From NCBI GenBank assembly GCA_949288735.1, contig CASELE010000024.1, positions 1-37,165 on the forward strand: a DNA stretch of 37,165 nt, written 5' to 3'. Every line of letters starts with the position of its first letter. Position 1 is the first letter of the stretch. A program made the translations under genes and the position numbers. The notes beneath the pieces were generated by a model. The model searched no databases, was not told the DNA's origin, and worked only from the letters and a program-made list of their open reading frames with translations. The stretch is from an uncultured Alistipes sp. GTDB lineage: Bacteria; Bacteroidota; Bacteroidia; Bacteroidales; Rikenellaceae. Shown here in pieces: positions 24,898-34,722 of the stretch.

Positions 24898-27195
24898 ATG
24901 AAAAGGTTGTTTTATCTGTTCGGAGCGGCGGTCGTGTGCACCGCGCTCGTATCGTGTGAAAGGGATATCGCTGAGGCCGATTCCCTCGTGGCGCCCGAGG
25001 TTGCGGGAGCCTATCGTCTGGAGGCCGTCATCGCCCGGGATGCCGCAACGCGCACCCAGCTGACCGAAGAGGACGGCGCACTCTATGCCCGCTGGACCGA
25101 CGGCGACGAGATCGCCGTGGTGACGGCCGGCGGGCTCGAAACCTACGGCCTGGCCGAAGGGGGCGGTCTGAGCGCCTCGTTCGCGGGCGACGTGGCTCCG
25201 GCCGAGGTGGCCGGGACCGACTACCGCGCGGCGGTCTATCCGGCCGAAGGGGCCTTCTGCCGCACGGAGAACGGAACGCTGCTCGGCGCCGCGGTGCCGG
25301 CCGAGCAGAACTACACCCCCGGCAGCTTCGCCGAGGAGGCGATGCCCATGGCGGCCCTCTGGCGCGAGGGCGACGCCTCGGTGCTCTTCAAGCCGATGGC
25401 CGCGGCCGTGCGGCTCAGCCTCTACGCCGACGAGCCGACCACGCTCCGCAGCGTGACCCTGGCGGCGAAGCCCCTCTCGGCGGCGACGGGTGAATCCGTG
25501 GCCGTGGCTGGCGAGGTGGCCCTGACGCTCGGGGCCGAACTCTATGCCGACTATGCCGTACCGGCGACCGACTACGCGCTGGTCGACGAGGGAGGCGCCT
25601 TCCTGCTCGCCCCCGCGGCCGATGGCGACGGCGAGGTGCGGGTGACGGGCCCCATCGAACTCTCGACCGACGGAGCCGCGCCCACCGAACTCTGCATCGT
25701 GGTGGCTCCGGCGCTCTATCCCAAAGGGTTTACCGTGACGCTCGAGGTCGACGACGACACGCGGATGGTGGCCGAAGCGGGCGATCCCGTGGTGAACAAG
25801 CCGACGATAGGCGGTGAGGCCCGTGCCGCGCTCCTGCCGGGCGACATCCTCGACATGCCTCTCCTGAAATTCGAGGCCGAGCAGCCCGCCGGGCCCGCAC
25901 CGCTGAAGCTCAAGCCCACCTTCGTGCTCGACGGCCAGAACCTCTTCTACTACGAGAACGCGCCCGAGTTCGTCGAGGGCGACCGCATGGGTGTCATCCT
26001 CAACGGCGAGAACATCCCGGCCGACTATACGGTCGAGGAGGGCGAGGTCTACTTCGTGACCGAGCCGGTGACCGCGCCCGAGGGTACGGAGCTGATGTGC
26101 TACTTCCCCTACTCGGAGGAGGCCGTATACGTGACCGAACCCGACGGGTCGGATCCGGCGGTCAAGGCCGGGACGCTGCGCCTGCCTCTGCCCGACGAGC
26201 AGGTGCTCTACACCGTGGGCACCACCGATCTCTCCACGCAGATACCGACGGCAAGCCAGTACGCCCTCTGCGGCGACGGCAAGGGCAACTACACCGTGAC
26301 GGCAGGTCCGGTGGGCGAGGCCATCGAGGTGCCGCTTTGTGCCAAGGAGTCCGGTATGGTCACCTGGAAGTTCGGGGTCGCCAACTGGCAGTCGGAAGAA
26401 CTGGCCGACGAGATGATCGAGTCGCTCACCATCTCGACCCCCTCGGGCGTATTCTTCGGCGGCGAGGCGCTCTTCAACGACGCCAACGGCAAGACCACCT
26501 TCAACTACGCACTCACGGAGATGACCGTGAAGCTCGCCAACCCGGTGAAGCTCGGATACCAGACGAACACGATGCTCTACATCGTCGGCAACAACTCGGG
26601 CCGGACCGCCTACAACAAGGGCTTCTCGGTTACGGTACGCACCGACAAGGCAGAGTACACCGTCTACACGGTCGAGCAGACCGAATCGGGCGGCTCCATG
26701 TATACCGTGCTGAACATGAAGCCGGGCAGCAACAACCAGCTCGGCGTGAACATCGACGTGGGCACGCCCAGCACGGCGCGCCTCTCGGGCCAGCCCTTCA
26801 CCGTGGGTGAGATTCTCTACGACTACATGGAGCGCCCGGCCGACGGCACGATCTACGGCTGGACGACGATGGACCGCGAGAGCTATCCGTGGGACGTGCT
26901 CGGATACGAGATCACCTCGATCGACGAGGGAGTGAAAGCCCTCTACATCTACACGGACAGGCTCACGAACTGGGAGAGCCTCGGTGACGCCGAGATTCTC
27001 GAGTCCGTGGTGACCAACGGCACGCGCATCACCGAGCCCGGCATCGTCGAGGTGTCGGCCCGCCAGGATGGCCCTGCACGCTTCGATACGGCCGTGGCCG
27101 TCGTGGCCGAGTACGGGGACGGCACGCAGCGTCTCTTCCGCACCCATCTGATCGCGACACAGCGCGGCAACGCCAACTTCAAGGTCTGGGAGTAA
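24898..27195 (+). CDS. Fimbrillin-like cell-surface lipoprotein
   Basis: A 765-aa predicted lipoprotein. The signal MKRLFYLFGAAVVCTALVSC gives lipidation at Cys20. The segment TRTQLTEEDGALYARWTDGD (residues 51-70) followed by EIAVV is the opening motif of Bacteroidota fimbrillin-like proteins. The remaining sequence is beta-rich, acidic and repetitive in style, with no enzymatic motif; a C-terminal region from about 700 resembles a beta-sandwich. I chose the ATG at 24898 because AGGAGGA (24884-24890) lies seven bases upstream and the lipobox follows at once; an earlier start at 24787 lacks both. It could be a fimbrial subunit, an anchor or another surface adhesin. No usher or FimB/C-type partner gene is adjacent. 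Confidence 0.8.
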   Translation: MKRLFYLFGAAVVCTALVSCERDIAEADSLVAPEVAGAYRLEAVIARDAATRTQLTEEDGALYARWTDGDEIAVVTAGGLETYGLAEGGGLSASFAGDVAPAEVAGTDYRAAVYPAEGAFCRTENGTLLGAAVPAEQNYTPGSFAEEAMPMAALWREGDASVLFKPMAAAVRLSLYADEPTTLRSVTLAAKPLSAATGESVAVAGEVALTLGAELYADYAVPATDYALVDEGGAFLLAPAADGDGEVRVTGPIELSTDGAAPTELCIVVAPALYPKGFTVTLEVDDDTRMVAEAGDPVVNKPTIGGEARAALLPGDILDMPLLKFEAEQPAGPAPLKLKPTFVLDGQNLFYYENAPEFVEGDRMGVILNGENIPADYTVEEGEVYFVTEPVTAPEGTELMCYFPYSEEAVYVTEPDGSDPAVKAGTLRLPLPDEQVLYTVGTTDLSTQIPTASQYALCGDGKGNYTVTAGPVGEAIEVPLCAKESGMVTWKFGVANWQSEELADEMIESLTISTPSGVFFGGEALFNDANGKTTFNYALTEMTVKLANPVKLGYQTNTMLYIVGNNSGRTAYNKGFSVTVRTDKAEYTVYTVEQTESGGSMYTVLNMKPGSNNQLGVNIDVGTPSTARLSGQPFTVGEILYDYMERPADGTIYGWTTMDRESYPWDVLGYEITSIDEGVKALYIYTDRLTNWESLGDAEILESVVTNGTRITEPGIVEVSARQDGPARFDTAVAVVAEYGDGTQRLFRTHLIATQRGNANFKVWE

Positions 27196-27237
27196 TCCGG
27201 ACCGACGCGGTGTCCTCTCCGTGAAATCAGGGTTGTG

Positions 27238-27270
27238 GCCCTCTCCGGTACTCCGGAGGGGGCTTTTTTT
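27238..27270 (+). terminator. Terminator of the lipoprotein operon
   Basis: An 11-bp stem (GCCCTCTCCGG with CCGGAGGGGGC, one wobble), a four-base loop and seven Ts follow the lipoprotein stop by about 40 bases. Confidence 0.85.
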
Positions 27271-27278
27271 CGGGGGCT

Positions 27279-27330
27279 CCTCTCCGCCGCGGCAGGCACG
27301 GCGGGGGCTCCCTGCCCGGCGGCGGAGAGG
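27279..27330. repeat. Long GC-rich hairpin in the lipoprotein-metG spacer
   Basis: CCTCTCCGCCGC followed by GGCAGG (27279-27296) pairs with CCTGCC (27311-27316) and GCGGCGGAGAGG (27319-27330), leaving a two-base bulge and a 14-base loop. No T-run follows. The rest of the spacer (27196-27555) is GC-rich, with no gene seen apart from the terminator before it and the metG promoter after it. Confidence 0.5.
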
Positions 27331-27475
27331 CGGCGCGAAGGAGGGGCGGCGGCCGGCCGGTGGAAGACGGCGCCGCATGACGGGGTATCGCTCCGGCGGA
27401 GGGAGAGGCGGCGCGAGGAGCGCGTCGCGGAGAGGCGCGGGCACGCGCTTTTCGCGGGAAATATGGGCCGGCCCT

Positions 27476-27505
27476 TTTGATTTATCGTAAAAAGTTGTAA
27501 TTTTG
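27476..27505 (+). promoter_or_regulatory. metG promoter
   Basis: TTTG (27476-27479) and TAATTTTG (27498-27505) both match the Bacteroidota -33/-7 consensus perfectly with an 18-base spacer. The start would fall near 27512, leaving a leader of about 44 bases. Confidence 0.75.
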
Positions 27506-27555
27506 ACTGGAATTTATCAGCAAGGAGCCGGGCAGAGGCTCTGTCAGGGAAGAAT

Positions 27556-29598
27556 ATGGCGAAGGAGTACAAACGATATCTGGTCACATCGGCCCTCCCC
27601 TACGCGAACGGTCCGGTGCACATCGGCCATCTGGCGGGGGTCTACATTCCGTCGGACATCTATGTGCGCTACCTGCGGCTGCGGGGGCGCGACGTGCTGT
27701 GGGTGTGCGGCAGCGACGAACACGGCGTGCCCATCACCATCAAGGCGCGACGCGAGGGGACGACGCCCCAGCAGGTGGTGGACCGCTACCACGAACTGAT
27801 ACGGCGTTCGTTCGAACGGCTCGGCATCTCGTTCGACATCTATTCGCGTACCTCGTCGGCGGGACACGCGCGTACCGCCTCGGAGTTCTTCAGACGGCTC
27901 TACGACCAGGGCGACTTCGTGGAACGCACCTCGATGCAGTATTACGACGAGGAGGCCCGCACCTTTCTGGCCGACCGCTACATCGTGGGCACCTGCCCCC
28001 GCTGCGGCAACGAACGCGCCTACGGCGACCAGTGCGAGCAGTGCGGCTCGACCCTCTCGCCCGACGAGCTGATAGAGCCCCGCAGCGCCGTCTCGGGGTC
28101 GGTGCCCGTCAAGCGCGAGACGAAGCACTGGTACCTCCCGCTGGACCGCTACGAGGAGTTCCTCCGCGGCTGGATACTCGAGGGGCACCGCGAGTGGAAA
28201 AGCAACGTCTACGGCCAGTGCAAGAGCTGGCTCGACGGCGGACTGCAGCCCCGGGCCGTGAGCCGCGACCTGGACTGGGGTATCCCCGTGCCCGTCGAGG
28301 GTGCCGAGGGCAAGGTCCTCTACGTGTGGTTCGACGCCCCGATAGGCTACATCTCCTTCACGCAGGAGCTCACGCCCGACTGGGAGCGCTACTGGAAGTC
28401 GGACGACACGAAGCTCGTGCACTTCATCGGCAAGGACAACATCGTCTTCCACTGCATCGTCTTCCCGGCGATGCTCCGGGCGCACGGCGGCTACATACTC
28501 CCCGAGAACGTGCCGGCCAACGAGTTCCTCAATCTCGAGGGGGAGAAGATCTCCACCTCGCGCAACTGGGCCGTCTGGCTCCACGAGTATCTCGACGACT
28601 TCCCCGGAAAGGAGGACGTACTGCGTTACGTGCTCACGGCCAATGCCCCGGAGACGAAGGACAACGACTTCACCTGGAAGGATTTCCAGGCGCGGAACAA
28701 CAATGAGCTGGTGGCCGTGCTCGGCAACTTCGTCAACCGCGCCCTCGTCCTCACGAAGAAGTATTTCGACGGTACGGTCCCCGCCTGCGGTGCGCTGATG
28801 CCGGCCGACGAGGCGGCCCTGGCCGAACTGGAGGGGATACGGGGCGCGCTGGAGGGCCATATCGAGCATTTCCGCTTCCGCGAGGCGCTCAAGGAGGCGA
28901 TGAACGTCGCCCGCATAGGCAACAAGTACCTGGCCGACACCGAGCCCTGGAAGCTCTGGAAGAGTGACCCGGACCGCGTGCGGACGATCCTCTACCTGGC
29001 CATCCAGATGACGGCCCGCGCGGCAGTGGCCATAGAACCCTTCATGCCCTTCTCGGCCGCGAAGATCCTGCGGATGCTCGATGCCGGCCACATCGACTGG
29101 GAGCGGCTCGGCGAGCACGAGCTGATAGCCGCCGGTCACCGTATCGGCGAGCCGGAACTCCTCTTCGAGAAAATCGAGGACGACGTCGTGCAGCGCCAGC
29201 TCGACAAACTGGCGGCTACGAAGGCTGCAAATGCCGCGGCTGAGAGAAGTCAAAACATTGAAAAACAGAAAGATACAATCTCTTTCGACGATTTCGGTCG
29301 GATGGATATCCGCATCGCCACGGTCGTGGCGGCCGAGCGGGTAGCCAAGACGAAGAAGCTGCTCCGTCTCGAGGTCGACACGGGGCTCGACCGGCGCGTC
29401 ATCGTATCGGGCATCGCCGAGTACTACACCCCCGAGGAGCTCGTGGGGCGTCAGGTGCCCGTGCTGATCAACCTCGCGCCGCGCGAGGTGAAGGGGATCC
29501 GCTCGGAGGGGATGATCCTCATGGCGGCCGATACGGACGGGCGGCTGCGGCTGCTCGCCCCTTCGGAGGCCGTGGCCTCCGGGGCGACCGTGGGCTGA
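27556..29598 (+). CDS. metG: Methionyl-tRNA synthetase
   Basis: A 680-aa class I synthetase that charges tRNA-Met. The HIGH motif is at residues 22-25, and the KMSKS loop appears as KISTS (331-335). A zinc knuckle is formed by Cys147, Cys150, Cys160 and Cys163 in the connective domain (CPRCG...CEQCG). The C-terminal segment from about residue 575 ([20 protein letters not shown]) is the OB-fold tRNA-binding domain fused to the core, the dimeric form seen in E. coli. The start follows a leader with a strong promoter. It is separated from ilvE by 61 bases without a clear promoter or terminator, so co-transcription is possible. Confidence 0.97.
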   Translation: MAKEYKRYLVTSALPYANGPVHIGHLAGVYIPSDIYVRYLRLRGRDVLWVCGSDEHGVPITIKARREGTTPQQVVDRYHELIRRSFERLGISFDIYSRTSSAGHARTASEFFRRLYDQGDFVERTSMQYYDEEARTFLADRYIVGTCPRCGNERAYGDQCEQCGSTLSPDELIEPRSAVSGSVPVKRETKHWYLPLDRYEEFLRGWILEGHREWKSNVYGQCKSWLDGGLQPRAVSRDLDWGIPVPVEGAEGKVLYVWFDAPIGYISFTQELTPDWERYWKSDDTKLVHFIGKDNIVFHCIVFPAMLRAHGGYILPENVPANEFLNLEGEKISTSRNWAVWLHEYLDDFPGKEDVLRYVLTANAPETKDNDFTWKDFQARNNNELVAVLGNFVNRALVLTKKYFDGTVPACGALMPADEAALAELEGIRGALEGHIEHFRFREALKEAMNVARIGNKYLADTEPWKLWKSDPDRVRTILYLAIQMTARAAVAIEPFMPFSAAKILRMLDAGHIDWERLGEHELIAAGHRIGEPELLFEKIEDDVVQRQLDKLAATKAANAAAERSQNIEKQKDTISFDDFGRMDIRIATVVAAERVAKTKKLLRLEVDTGLDRRVIVSGIAEYYTPEELVGRQVPVLINLAPREVKGIRSEGMILMAADTDGRLRLLAPSEAVASGATVG

Positions 29599-29659
29599 GG
29601 GAGCGCACGACACACGACAAAGAACTGATTAACTAACCGCATTAAAACTGATCAAAGCA

Positions 29660-30676
29660 ATGGAACAGATCGATTGGAGTTCGCTCGGGTTCGATTACCT
29701 GAAGACGGACTGGAACGTACGTTTTGAATTCAAGGACGGCAAGTGGAGCGAGATGCAGGTGACGGCCGACGAGTACATCAAGATGCACATGTCGGCATCG
29801 TGCCTCCACTATGGCCTCGAGCTCTTCGAGGGCCTGAAGGCCTTCCGCGGCGTCGACGGCAAGGTGCGCCTCTTCCGTGTGCGCGACAACGCCGCACGTC
29901 TGCGCTCGTCGGCCGAGCGTCTCTGCCTGCCCGTGCCTCCCGAGCAGATGATCGTGGATGCCTGCATCGAGGTGGTAAAGCGCAACGAGCGCTTCATCCC
30001 TCCCTACGGTACGGGCGCTTCGCTCTATCTGCGTCCGGTGATGTTCGGCACGACGGCCGGACTGGGTGTGAAGCCCGCAAAGGATGCGCTGCTCATCGTC
30101 TATGCTTCGCCCGTGGGTGCCTACTTCAAGGCCGGCATCAAGCCCATCGTCGTAGCTCTCGACCGCGAACAGGACCGTGCGGCGCCGCGCGGTACGGGCG
30201 ACGTGAAGGTCGGCGGTAACTACGCCGCTTCGATCCTCTCGGGCCAGCACGCACACGACCGGGGCTACAGCAACGTGCTCTATCTCGATGCCAAGGAGCA
30301 CAAGTACATCGAGGAGTGCGGCGCTGCCAACTTCTTCGGCATCAAGAACAATCACTACATCACGCCGAAGTCTCCCTCGATTCTGCCCTCGATCACGAAC
30401 AAGAGCCTGCGCCAGCTCGCAGCCGACATGGGCCTGACGGTAGAGGAGCGTCCCATTCCGCTGGAGGAGCTCGAGAGCTTCGAAGAGTGCGGCGCCTGCG
30501 GTACGGCCGCCGTCATCTCGCCGATCGGCAAGATTGTCGACATGCAGACCGACAAGGTCTACAACTACGACATGGAGAAGGTGGGCGATATCTCGATGAA
30601 GCTCTACACGAGCCTTCAGGATATCCAGTACGGCCGCGCAGAGGACAAGCACAACTGGTGCACCATCGTCCTCTAA
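29660..30676 (+). CDS. ilvE: Branched-chain amino-acid aminotransferase
   Basis: A 338-aa fold-type IV PLP enzyme transferring the amino group in leucine, isoleucine and valine metabolism. The PLP lysine is Lys183 in DVKVGGNYAAS, and the cofactor-binding EECGAANFFGI segment and CGTAAVISPIG segment fit the group of BCAT enzymes that includes mammalian BCATs. A Cys-Gly-Ala-Cys pair precedes the last motif, at roughly the place of the redox CxxC of mammalian BCATm; whether it is functional is unknown. The gene ends in a well-formed terminator and faces mnmG across the parS-bearing spacer. Confidence 0.96.
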   Translation: MEQIDWSSLGFDYLKTDWNVRFEFKDGKWSEMQVTADEYIKMHMSASCLHYGLELFEGLKAFRGVDGKVRLFRVRDNAARLRSSAERLCLPVPPEQMIVDACIEVVKRNERFIPPYGTGASLYLRPVMFGTTAGLGVKPAKDALLIVYASPVGAYFKAGIKPIVVALDREQDRAAPRGTGDVKVGGNYAASILSGQHAHDRGYSNVLYLDAKEHKYIEECGAANFFGIKNNHYITPKSPSILPSITNKSLRQLAADMGLTVEERPIPLEELESFEECGACGTAAVISPIGKIVDMQTDKVYNYDMEKVGDISMKLYTSLQDIQYGRAEDKHNWCTIVL

Positions 30677-30702
30677 TCAATCGGCGTAATAAGGTTGAAC
30701 GC

Positions 30703-30734
30703 AGAGGGGATGCTTCGGTATCCCCTCTTTTTTT
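30703..30734 (+). terminator. Terminator of ilvE
   Basis: An 11-bp stem (AGAGGGGATGC with GTATCCCCTCT, one G-T wobble) is capped by a C(TTCG)G tetraloop and runs into seven Ts, the last of which is the first base of the parS-like site. Confidence 0.92.
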
Positions 30735-30749
30735 GTTCCACGTGGAACA
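30734..30749. other. parS-like palindrome 1 (ParB-binding centromere site)
   Basis: TGTTCCACGTGGAACA is a perfect 16-bp palindrome fitting the widespread bacterial chromosomal parS consensus, TGTTNCACGTGAAACA in Bacillus. It lies directly after the ilvE terminator in a convergent spacer. No parA or parB gene is in the window. Confidence 0.75.
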
Positions 30750-30837
30750 TAATGCGTGCCGGCCGGGAGTTGGTGTTGTTCTGAGGTAGGTTTTCTATTT
30801 ATGTGTTTGTGCCGGGAGAGGTGATACTCGGACCGAG

Positions 30838-30853
30838 TGTTCCACGTGGAACA
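30838..30853. other. parS-like palindrome 2 (ParB-binding centromere site)
   Basis: Identical to the palindrome at 30734-30749 and 88 bases downstream of it. Its last base is the first of the mnmG terminator. The bases between the two sites carry nothing I can assign. Confidence 0.75.
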
Positions 30854-30884
30854 AAAAGAGGCGCGGATATCCGCACCTCTTTTT
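30853..30884 (-). terminator. Bidirectional-type terminator of mnmG
   Basis: A stem with arms AAAAAGAGG and CCTCTTTTT encloses GCGG-ATAT-CCGC, with one C-A mismatch. The A/T arms give T-runs on both strands; on the minus strand it follows mnmG by about 25 bases. Confidence 0.85.
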
Positions 30885-30908
30885 GCCTCTTTGTTACTCC
30901 TCCCTATC

Positions 30909-32834
30909 CTACCGGCCGAACTTGACGAGCAATACGCTGATGTCAGCAGGCGATACGCCGGGTATGCGAGACGCCTGCCCGATGGTGGTCGGACGGATGC
31001 GCGTGAGTTTCTGTCGGGCCTCGATCGTGAGAGCCTGCATCGCTTCGTAGTCGAATCCTTCGGGTATACGGATCTCTTCGAGTCGTCGCAATTTCTCGGC
31101 GATGAACTTTTCGCGTTCGACGTATCCGCGGTATTTGATGGCTATTTCGGCCTCCTCGACAGCTTCGGCGCTGCATCGGTGCTCTCCCACGAAGCGACCG
31201 AGCGGAGCGAAGGCGGCGGAGACACCCTCGAACGTGACGCGGTTGCGCCGCAGCACGTCGTAGAGCTTACGCCCCTGCGAGAGCGGTTCCTCTCCGATTT
31301 GCTGCAGGTAGTCGCCGATTTCATCGGGACGGACGCTCTGTCGGTGCGCGAAGCCGATGAGTGCTTCGACCTGCGAGCGTTTTTCGAGAAACTCCGCATA
31401 GCGCTCCTCTCCGATGAGGCCGAGACTGTGCCCGAGGGGTGTGAGCCGCATGTCGGCGTTGTCCTGGCGCAGCAGAATGCGGTATTCGGCACGCGAGGTG
31501 AACATGCGGTAGGGCTCGTCGACCCCTTTGGTCACGAGGTCGTCGATCAGCACGCCGATGTAGGCCTCGTCGCGGCGCAGGACCACGGGCTCCTCGCCGC
31601 GGAGCGCGCGGTGGGCGTTGATGCCGGCCATGAGGCCCTGGGCGGCCGCCTCCTCGTAGCCGGTCGTGCCGTTGACCTGTCCGGCAAAGTAGAGGCCGCC
31701 TATGCGTTTGGTCTCGAGCGTGTGGCGAAGCTGCGTGGGCGGAAAGTAGTCGTACTCGATGGCGTAGCCCGGCCGGAAGATCTCGGCCCGCTCGAGCCCC
31801 GCGATGCGGCGCAGCGCCCGCAGCTGTACCTCCCAGGGAAGCGACGACGAGAAGCCGTTGAGGTAGTATTCGCAGGTCGTGCGTCCCTCGGGCTCGAGGA
31901 AGAGCAGGTGCCGGTCGCGGTCGGCGAAGGTGCGCAGCTTGTCCTCGATGCTCGGACAGTAGCGCGGCCCGATGCCCGTGATGGCACCCGAGAAGAGGGG
32001 CGAGCGGTCGAACCCCTCGCGCAGGATGGCGTGCACCTCGGGCGAGGTGTAGAGCATGTAACAGGGCAGCTGTCCACGTACGGGCTCCGTGTCGGACGAA
32101 AAGGAGAATTTCGAGGGACGCTCGTCGCCGGGCTGCACTTCGAGCCCTCCGAAGTCGACGGTGCGGCCGTCGATGCGGACCGGCGTCCCCGTCTTCATGC
32201 GGCCGCTCTCGAAGCCGACGGCGCGGAGCCGCTCGGTGATGCCGTGTGAGGCCGCCTCCCCCACCCTGCCCCCTTCGGCGCGCGCCGGGCCGCAGAAGAT
32301 GCGTCCGTTGAGAAAGGTGCCGCCCGTGAGTATCGCGGCGCGGCAGGCGAATTCGACGCCCAGACGGGTGCGCACGCCGCGGATGCGCATCCGCGGCGCT
32401 CCGTCCCCGGTGCCGCCGTCGTCGGCTCCGGCCGCTCCGGCCGGTTCGAACAGGAGGTCGACCGCCTCGTCCTGCCAGATGCGGAGTCCCGGAATCGACT
32501 CGAGCGTGCGGCGCCACTCCTCCGAGAATCGGCGTTTGTCGCACTGTGCGCGCGGACTCCACATGGCCGCCCCCTTCGAGCGGTTGAGCATGCGGAACTG
32601 GAGCGAGGTGCGGTCGGCAATGCGGCCCGTCTCGCCTCCGATAGCGTCTATTTCTCTGACTATCTGTCCTTTAGCTATTCCGCCGATAGCCGGATTGCAC
32701 GACATGGAGGCGAACTTCTCCATATCCATCGTAAGGAGGAGGGTCCGCGAGCCGAGTCGTGCGGCGGCGGCCGCCGCTTCGCAGCCGGCATGGCCGGCGC
32801 CTATGACGATCAGGTCGTAGGTAGGGTGTTCCAT
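30909..32834 (-). CDS. mnmG: tRNA uridine-34 5-carboxymethylaminomethyl modification enzyme MnmG (GidA)
   Basis: A 641-aa FAD enzyme that, with MnmE, adds the cmnm5 group at the wobble uridine of certain tRNAs. The dinucleotide-binding motif GAGHAG is at residues 12-17, followed by the GidA-typical [12 protein letters not shown] segment and the FAD-proximal RMKTGTP. The start [12 protein letters not shown] at 32834 is chosen over a 22-residue-longer frame because it places the FAD motif at the family position. A low-complexity Gly/Asp insertion appears near residues 135-148. mnmE is not adjacent. It is the last gene of the pheS-to-mnmG minus-strand run and abuts the parS spacer; gidA is commonly an origin neighbour. 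Confidence 0.96.
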   Translation of the reverse strand: MEHPTYDLIVIGAGHAGCEAAAAAARLGSRTLLLTMDMEKFASMSCNPAIGGIAKGQIVREIDAIGGETGRIADRTSLQFRMLNRSKGAAMWSPRAQCDKRRFSEEWRRTLESIPGLRIWQDEAVDLLFEPAGAAGADDGGTGDGAPRMRIRGVRTRLGVEFACRAAILTGGTFLNGRIFCGPARAEGGRVGEAASHGITERLRAVGFESGRMKTGTPVRIDGRTVDFGGLEVQPGDERPSKFSFSSDTEPVRGQLPCYMLYTSPEVHAILREGFDRSPLFSGAITGIGPRYCPSIEDKLRTFADRDRHLLFLEPEGRTTCEYYLNGFSSSLPWEVQLRALRRIAGLERAEIFRPGYAIEYDYFPPTQLRHTLETKRIGGLYFAGQVNGTTGYEEAAAQGLMAGINAHRALRGEEPVVLRRDEAYIGVLIDDLVTKGVDEPYRMFTSRAEYRILLRQDNADMRLTPLGHSLGLIGEERYAEFLEKRSQVEALIGFAHRQSVRPDEIGDYLQQIGEEPLSQGRKLYDVLRRNRVTFEGVSAAFAPLGRFVGEHRCSAEAVEEAEIAIKYRGYVEREKFIAEKLRRLEEIRIPEGFDYEAMQALTIEARQKLTRIRPTTIGQASRIPGVSPADISVLLVKFGR

Positions 32835-33110
32835 CTCTCTGTTGCTGTTCTGTTTCACTTGTCGGCGGTGCGCCGTTCGCTGCGCTGCCTGGGGGTGCAC
32901 TGGCCGCTCCTCCCGGGCCGTGCCGCCTTCCGGGTCCCCTCCCCCGCCCCTGCCCCTCTGCGCCCTTCACGGCTGCGGTCTCCCCGCAGTTGCCGCACCG
33001 GCTGCGCGGGACTGCTTCGGACGGTCTACCGGCCCGTTGCGGGACCGCGTGGAGAATAACCCCGTAACGGCGCTTTTCAGCCTCTCTGAAGGTCCGGCGC
33101 GTCGGAGTGA
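32835..33110. other. Spacer between ybeY and mnmG with no supported gene
   Basis: These 276 GC-rich bases contain no convincing open frame, promoter, terminator or RNA on either strand. Confidence 0.5.
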
Positions 33111-33560
33111 CTATTTCCTTTTGTCGGTGGGTTCGGTGCGCCAGAAGGCGAGATAACGCTCCTCCTTGCGGTGCATCTGCCGGTTGGTGCGGGGCGTCTT
33201 GTCGCCCTGGCCGCAGAGATGCAGCACGCCGTGGACCACGACGCGGCGCATCTCGTCGAGCCGCGTCGCGCCGTAGAGGCGGGCGTTGTCGGCGACCGTC
33301 TCCACGTCGATGAAGATATCGCCCGCGATGCGCCGCGCGCCGCGCCGGTCGCTGTAGTCGAAGGTGATGACATCCGTGTAGTAGTCGTGGCCCAGGTATT
33401 GCCGGTTCATCTCCAGCAGCCGGGCCGCCGAGCAGAAGATGTAGCTCACGTCTCCCAGCTCGTACCCCTCGGCGCGGGCCACTTCGCGCAGCCAGGCCGC
33501 AGTGCGCCGTTTCTGCGGCAGACGGTAGGCGCAACCGTCGTTGTAGTATCTTACGGCCAT
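33111..33560 (-). CDS. ybeY: Endoribonuclease YbeY
   Basis: A 149-aa predicted metallo-RNase of rRNA maturation and ribosome quality control. The central block HDYYTDVITFDYS and the GDIFI strand are family-typical. The zinc motif, normally HxxxHxxxxxH, reads HGVLHLCGQGD: His110 and His114 are kept, but the third ligand position is Asp120. Bacteroidota relatives, as I recall, often lack this His as well. The start at 33560 (MAVRYYNDG) is preferred over a longer frame from 33617 that would overlap envC. It lies 31 bases after the EnvC-like gene. Confidence 0.88.
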   Translation of the reverse strand: MAVRYYNDGCAYRLPQKRRTAAWLREVARAEGYELGDVSYIFCSAARLLEMNRQYLGHDYYTDVITFDYSDRRGARRIAGDIFIDVETVADNARLYGATRLDEMRRVVVHGVLHLCGQGDKTPRTNRQMHRKEERYLAFWRTEPTDKRK

Positions 33561-33591
33561 CTCTTCTCTCTGGTTTCGGGTCGGAACGGGT

Positions 33592-34722
33592 CTATTTGCG
33601 GAAGCAGTGTTCGGCATACATCTTCTCCGAGGGCGAAGGCGAGTAGATGCCGAAGACGAGCTTGTATTCGGTCTCCATCGTGGTGATGTTCACCGACGAG
33701 CCGATCGTGCCGATCTGCTGGTTGCGGGCCACGTTCTGACCCCGCGCCACGCAGACCGACCCCAGGTTGGCGTAGGAGGTGAGGTATTCGCCGTGGGCGA
33801 TGTAGACGTCGTACTTGTTGGATATGCGGTTCTGCTTGATTTCCACTACCTTTCCCTCGTAAATCGAGTGTATGGCCGCACCGCGGCGTCCGGTGATCTC
33901 GGCCATGTTGCCCTTGTAGCGGCGCACGCTGCCTCCCGCCACGGGGAGCCGAAGCCCCGAGGTCTTGGCCGTGAACGAGGCACCCTCGCGGTTGCCGCGC
34001 GTGAGCCTGCGCAGCTCCTCGACGGCCACGTCGAGCCGCTGCTCCTGCTCCATCTTCTGCTGCAGCCGCCGCTGCTCCTGCTTCGAGAGGCTCCGCACCT
34101 CGGCCCGGGCGTTGCGCACGTCGCGTTCGAGGCGGCTGCGCTGCGCGCGCAGCGCAGCCGTGACCGAATCGAGGGCCCGCTTGCGCTCGTCGAGAAGCTG
34201 CCGTTCGGCGCCCACCTCGTCGCGCAGCTCTCCGATGGTGCGCAGCCGCTCGGCCCGCACCTGCGCCACGGCCCGCAGATTGGCCAGGCGCCGCGCGATA
34301 TCGGCGAAGTCGCGCGCCGAGAAGAGATAGGTGAGATAATTCTCGTGCCGGTAGTTGCGCCACGCCTCGCGCACCATCTCGGCATAGCGTCCGCGCCGCA
34401 GTTCGAGCTCGGCGGCGAGACTGTCGGCCGTGCGGCCCGTGCGGTCGAGCTCCGAGCCCAGCTCGGCGGCCCGGCGCTCCTGCGCCTCGAGCAGCTGGTT
34501 GCGGTTGTCGATCTGGCGGGCCAGACGCCGCACGCGCTCCTCGGTGCGGCTGCGCCCCTGCTTCAGACGGCTCAGCTCGCGCTCCTCGCGGGCGATCTGC
34601 GCCTCGAGGCGGGCGATGGCCTGCTTCTGCGCCTCGATGCGCTCCTGGTGCTGTCCCTGAGCCGGAAGAACCGGCAGCAGGAGCAGGATGAGGAACAGGG
34701 TAAGGGGGTGACGAAGGTTCAT
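33592..34722 (-). CDS. EnvC-like murein hydrolase activator (degenerate M23 domain)
   Basis: A 376-aa exported protein. A signal peptide (about 1-23) leads into a long coiled coil (about 24-240) with Glu/Arg/Leu heptads, then an M23/LytM domain. Catalytic zinc ligands seem lost: no HxxxD at the domain start (ITGRRGAAIHSIYEGKVVE) and YANL replaces the usual YAHL of the HxH motif. This matches EnvC, which activates amidases at the septum rather than cutting peptidoglycan itself; that role is inferred. Its ATG overlaps the stop of the preceding TPR gene as ATGA (34719-34722), so the two are translationally coupled. Confidence 0.88.
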   Translation of the reverse strand: MNLRHPLTLFLILLLLPVLPAQGQHQERIEAQKQAIARLEAQIAREERELSRLKQGRSRTEERVRRLARQIDNRNQLLEAQERRAAELGSELDRTGRTADSLAAELELRRGRYAEMVREAWRNYRHENYLTYLFSARDFADIARRLANLRAVAQVRAERLRTIGELRDEVGAERQLLDERKRALDSVTAALRAQRSRLERDVRNARAEVRSLSKQEQRRLQQKMEQEQRLDVAVEELRRLTRGNREGASFTAKTSGLRLPVAGGSVRRYKGNMAEITGRRGAAIHSIYEGKVVEIKQNRISNKYDVYIAHGEYLTSYANLGSVCVARGQNVARNQQIGTIGSSVNITTMETEYKLVFGIYSPSPSEKMYAEHCFRK

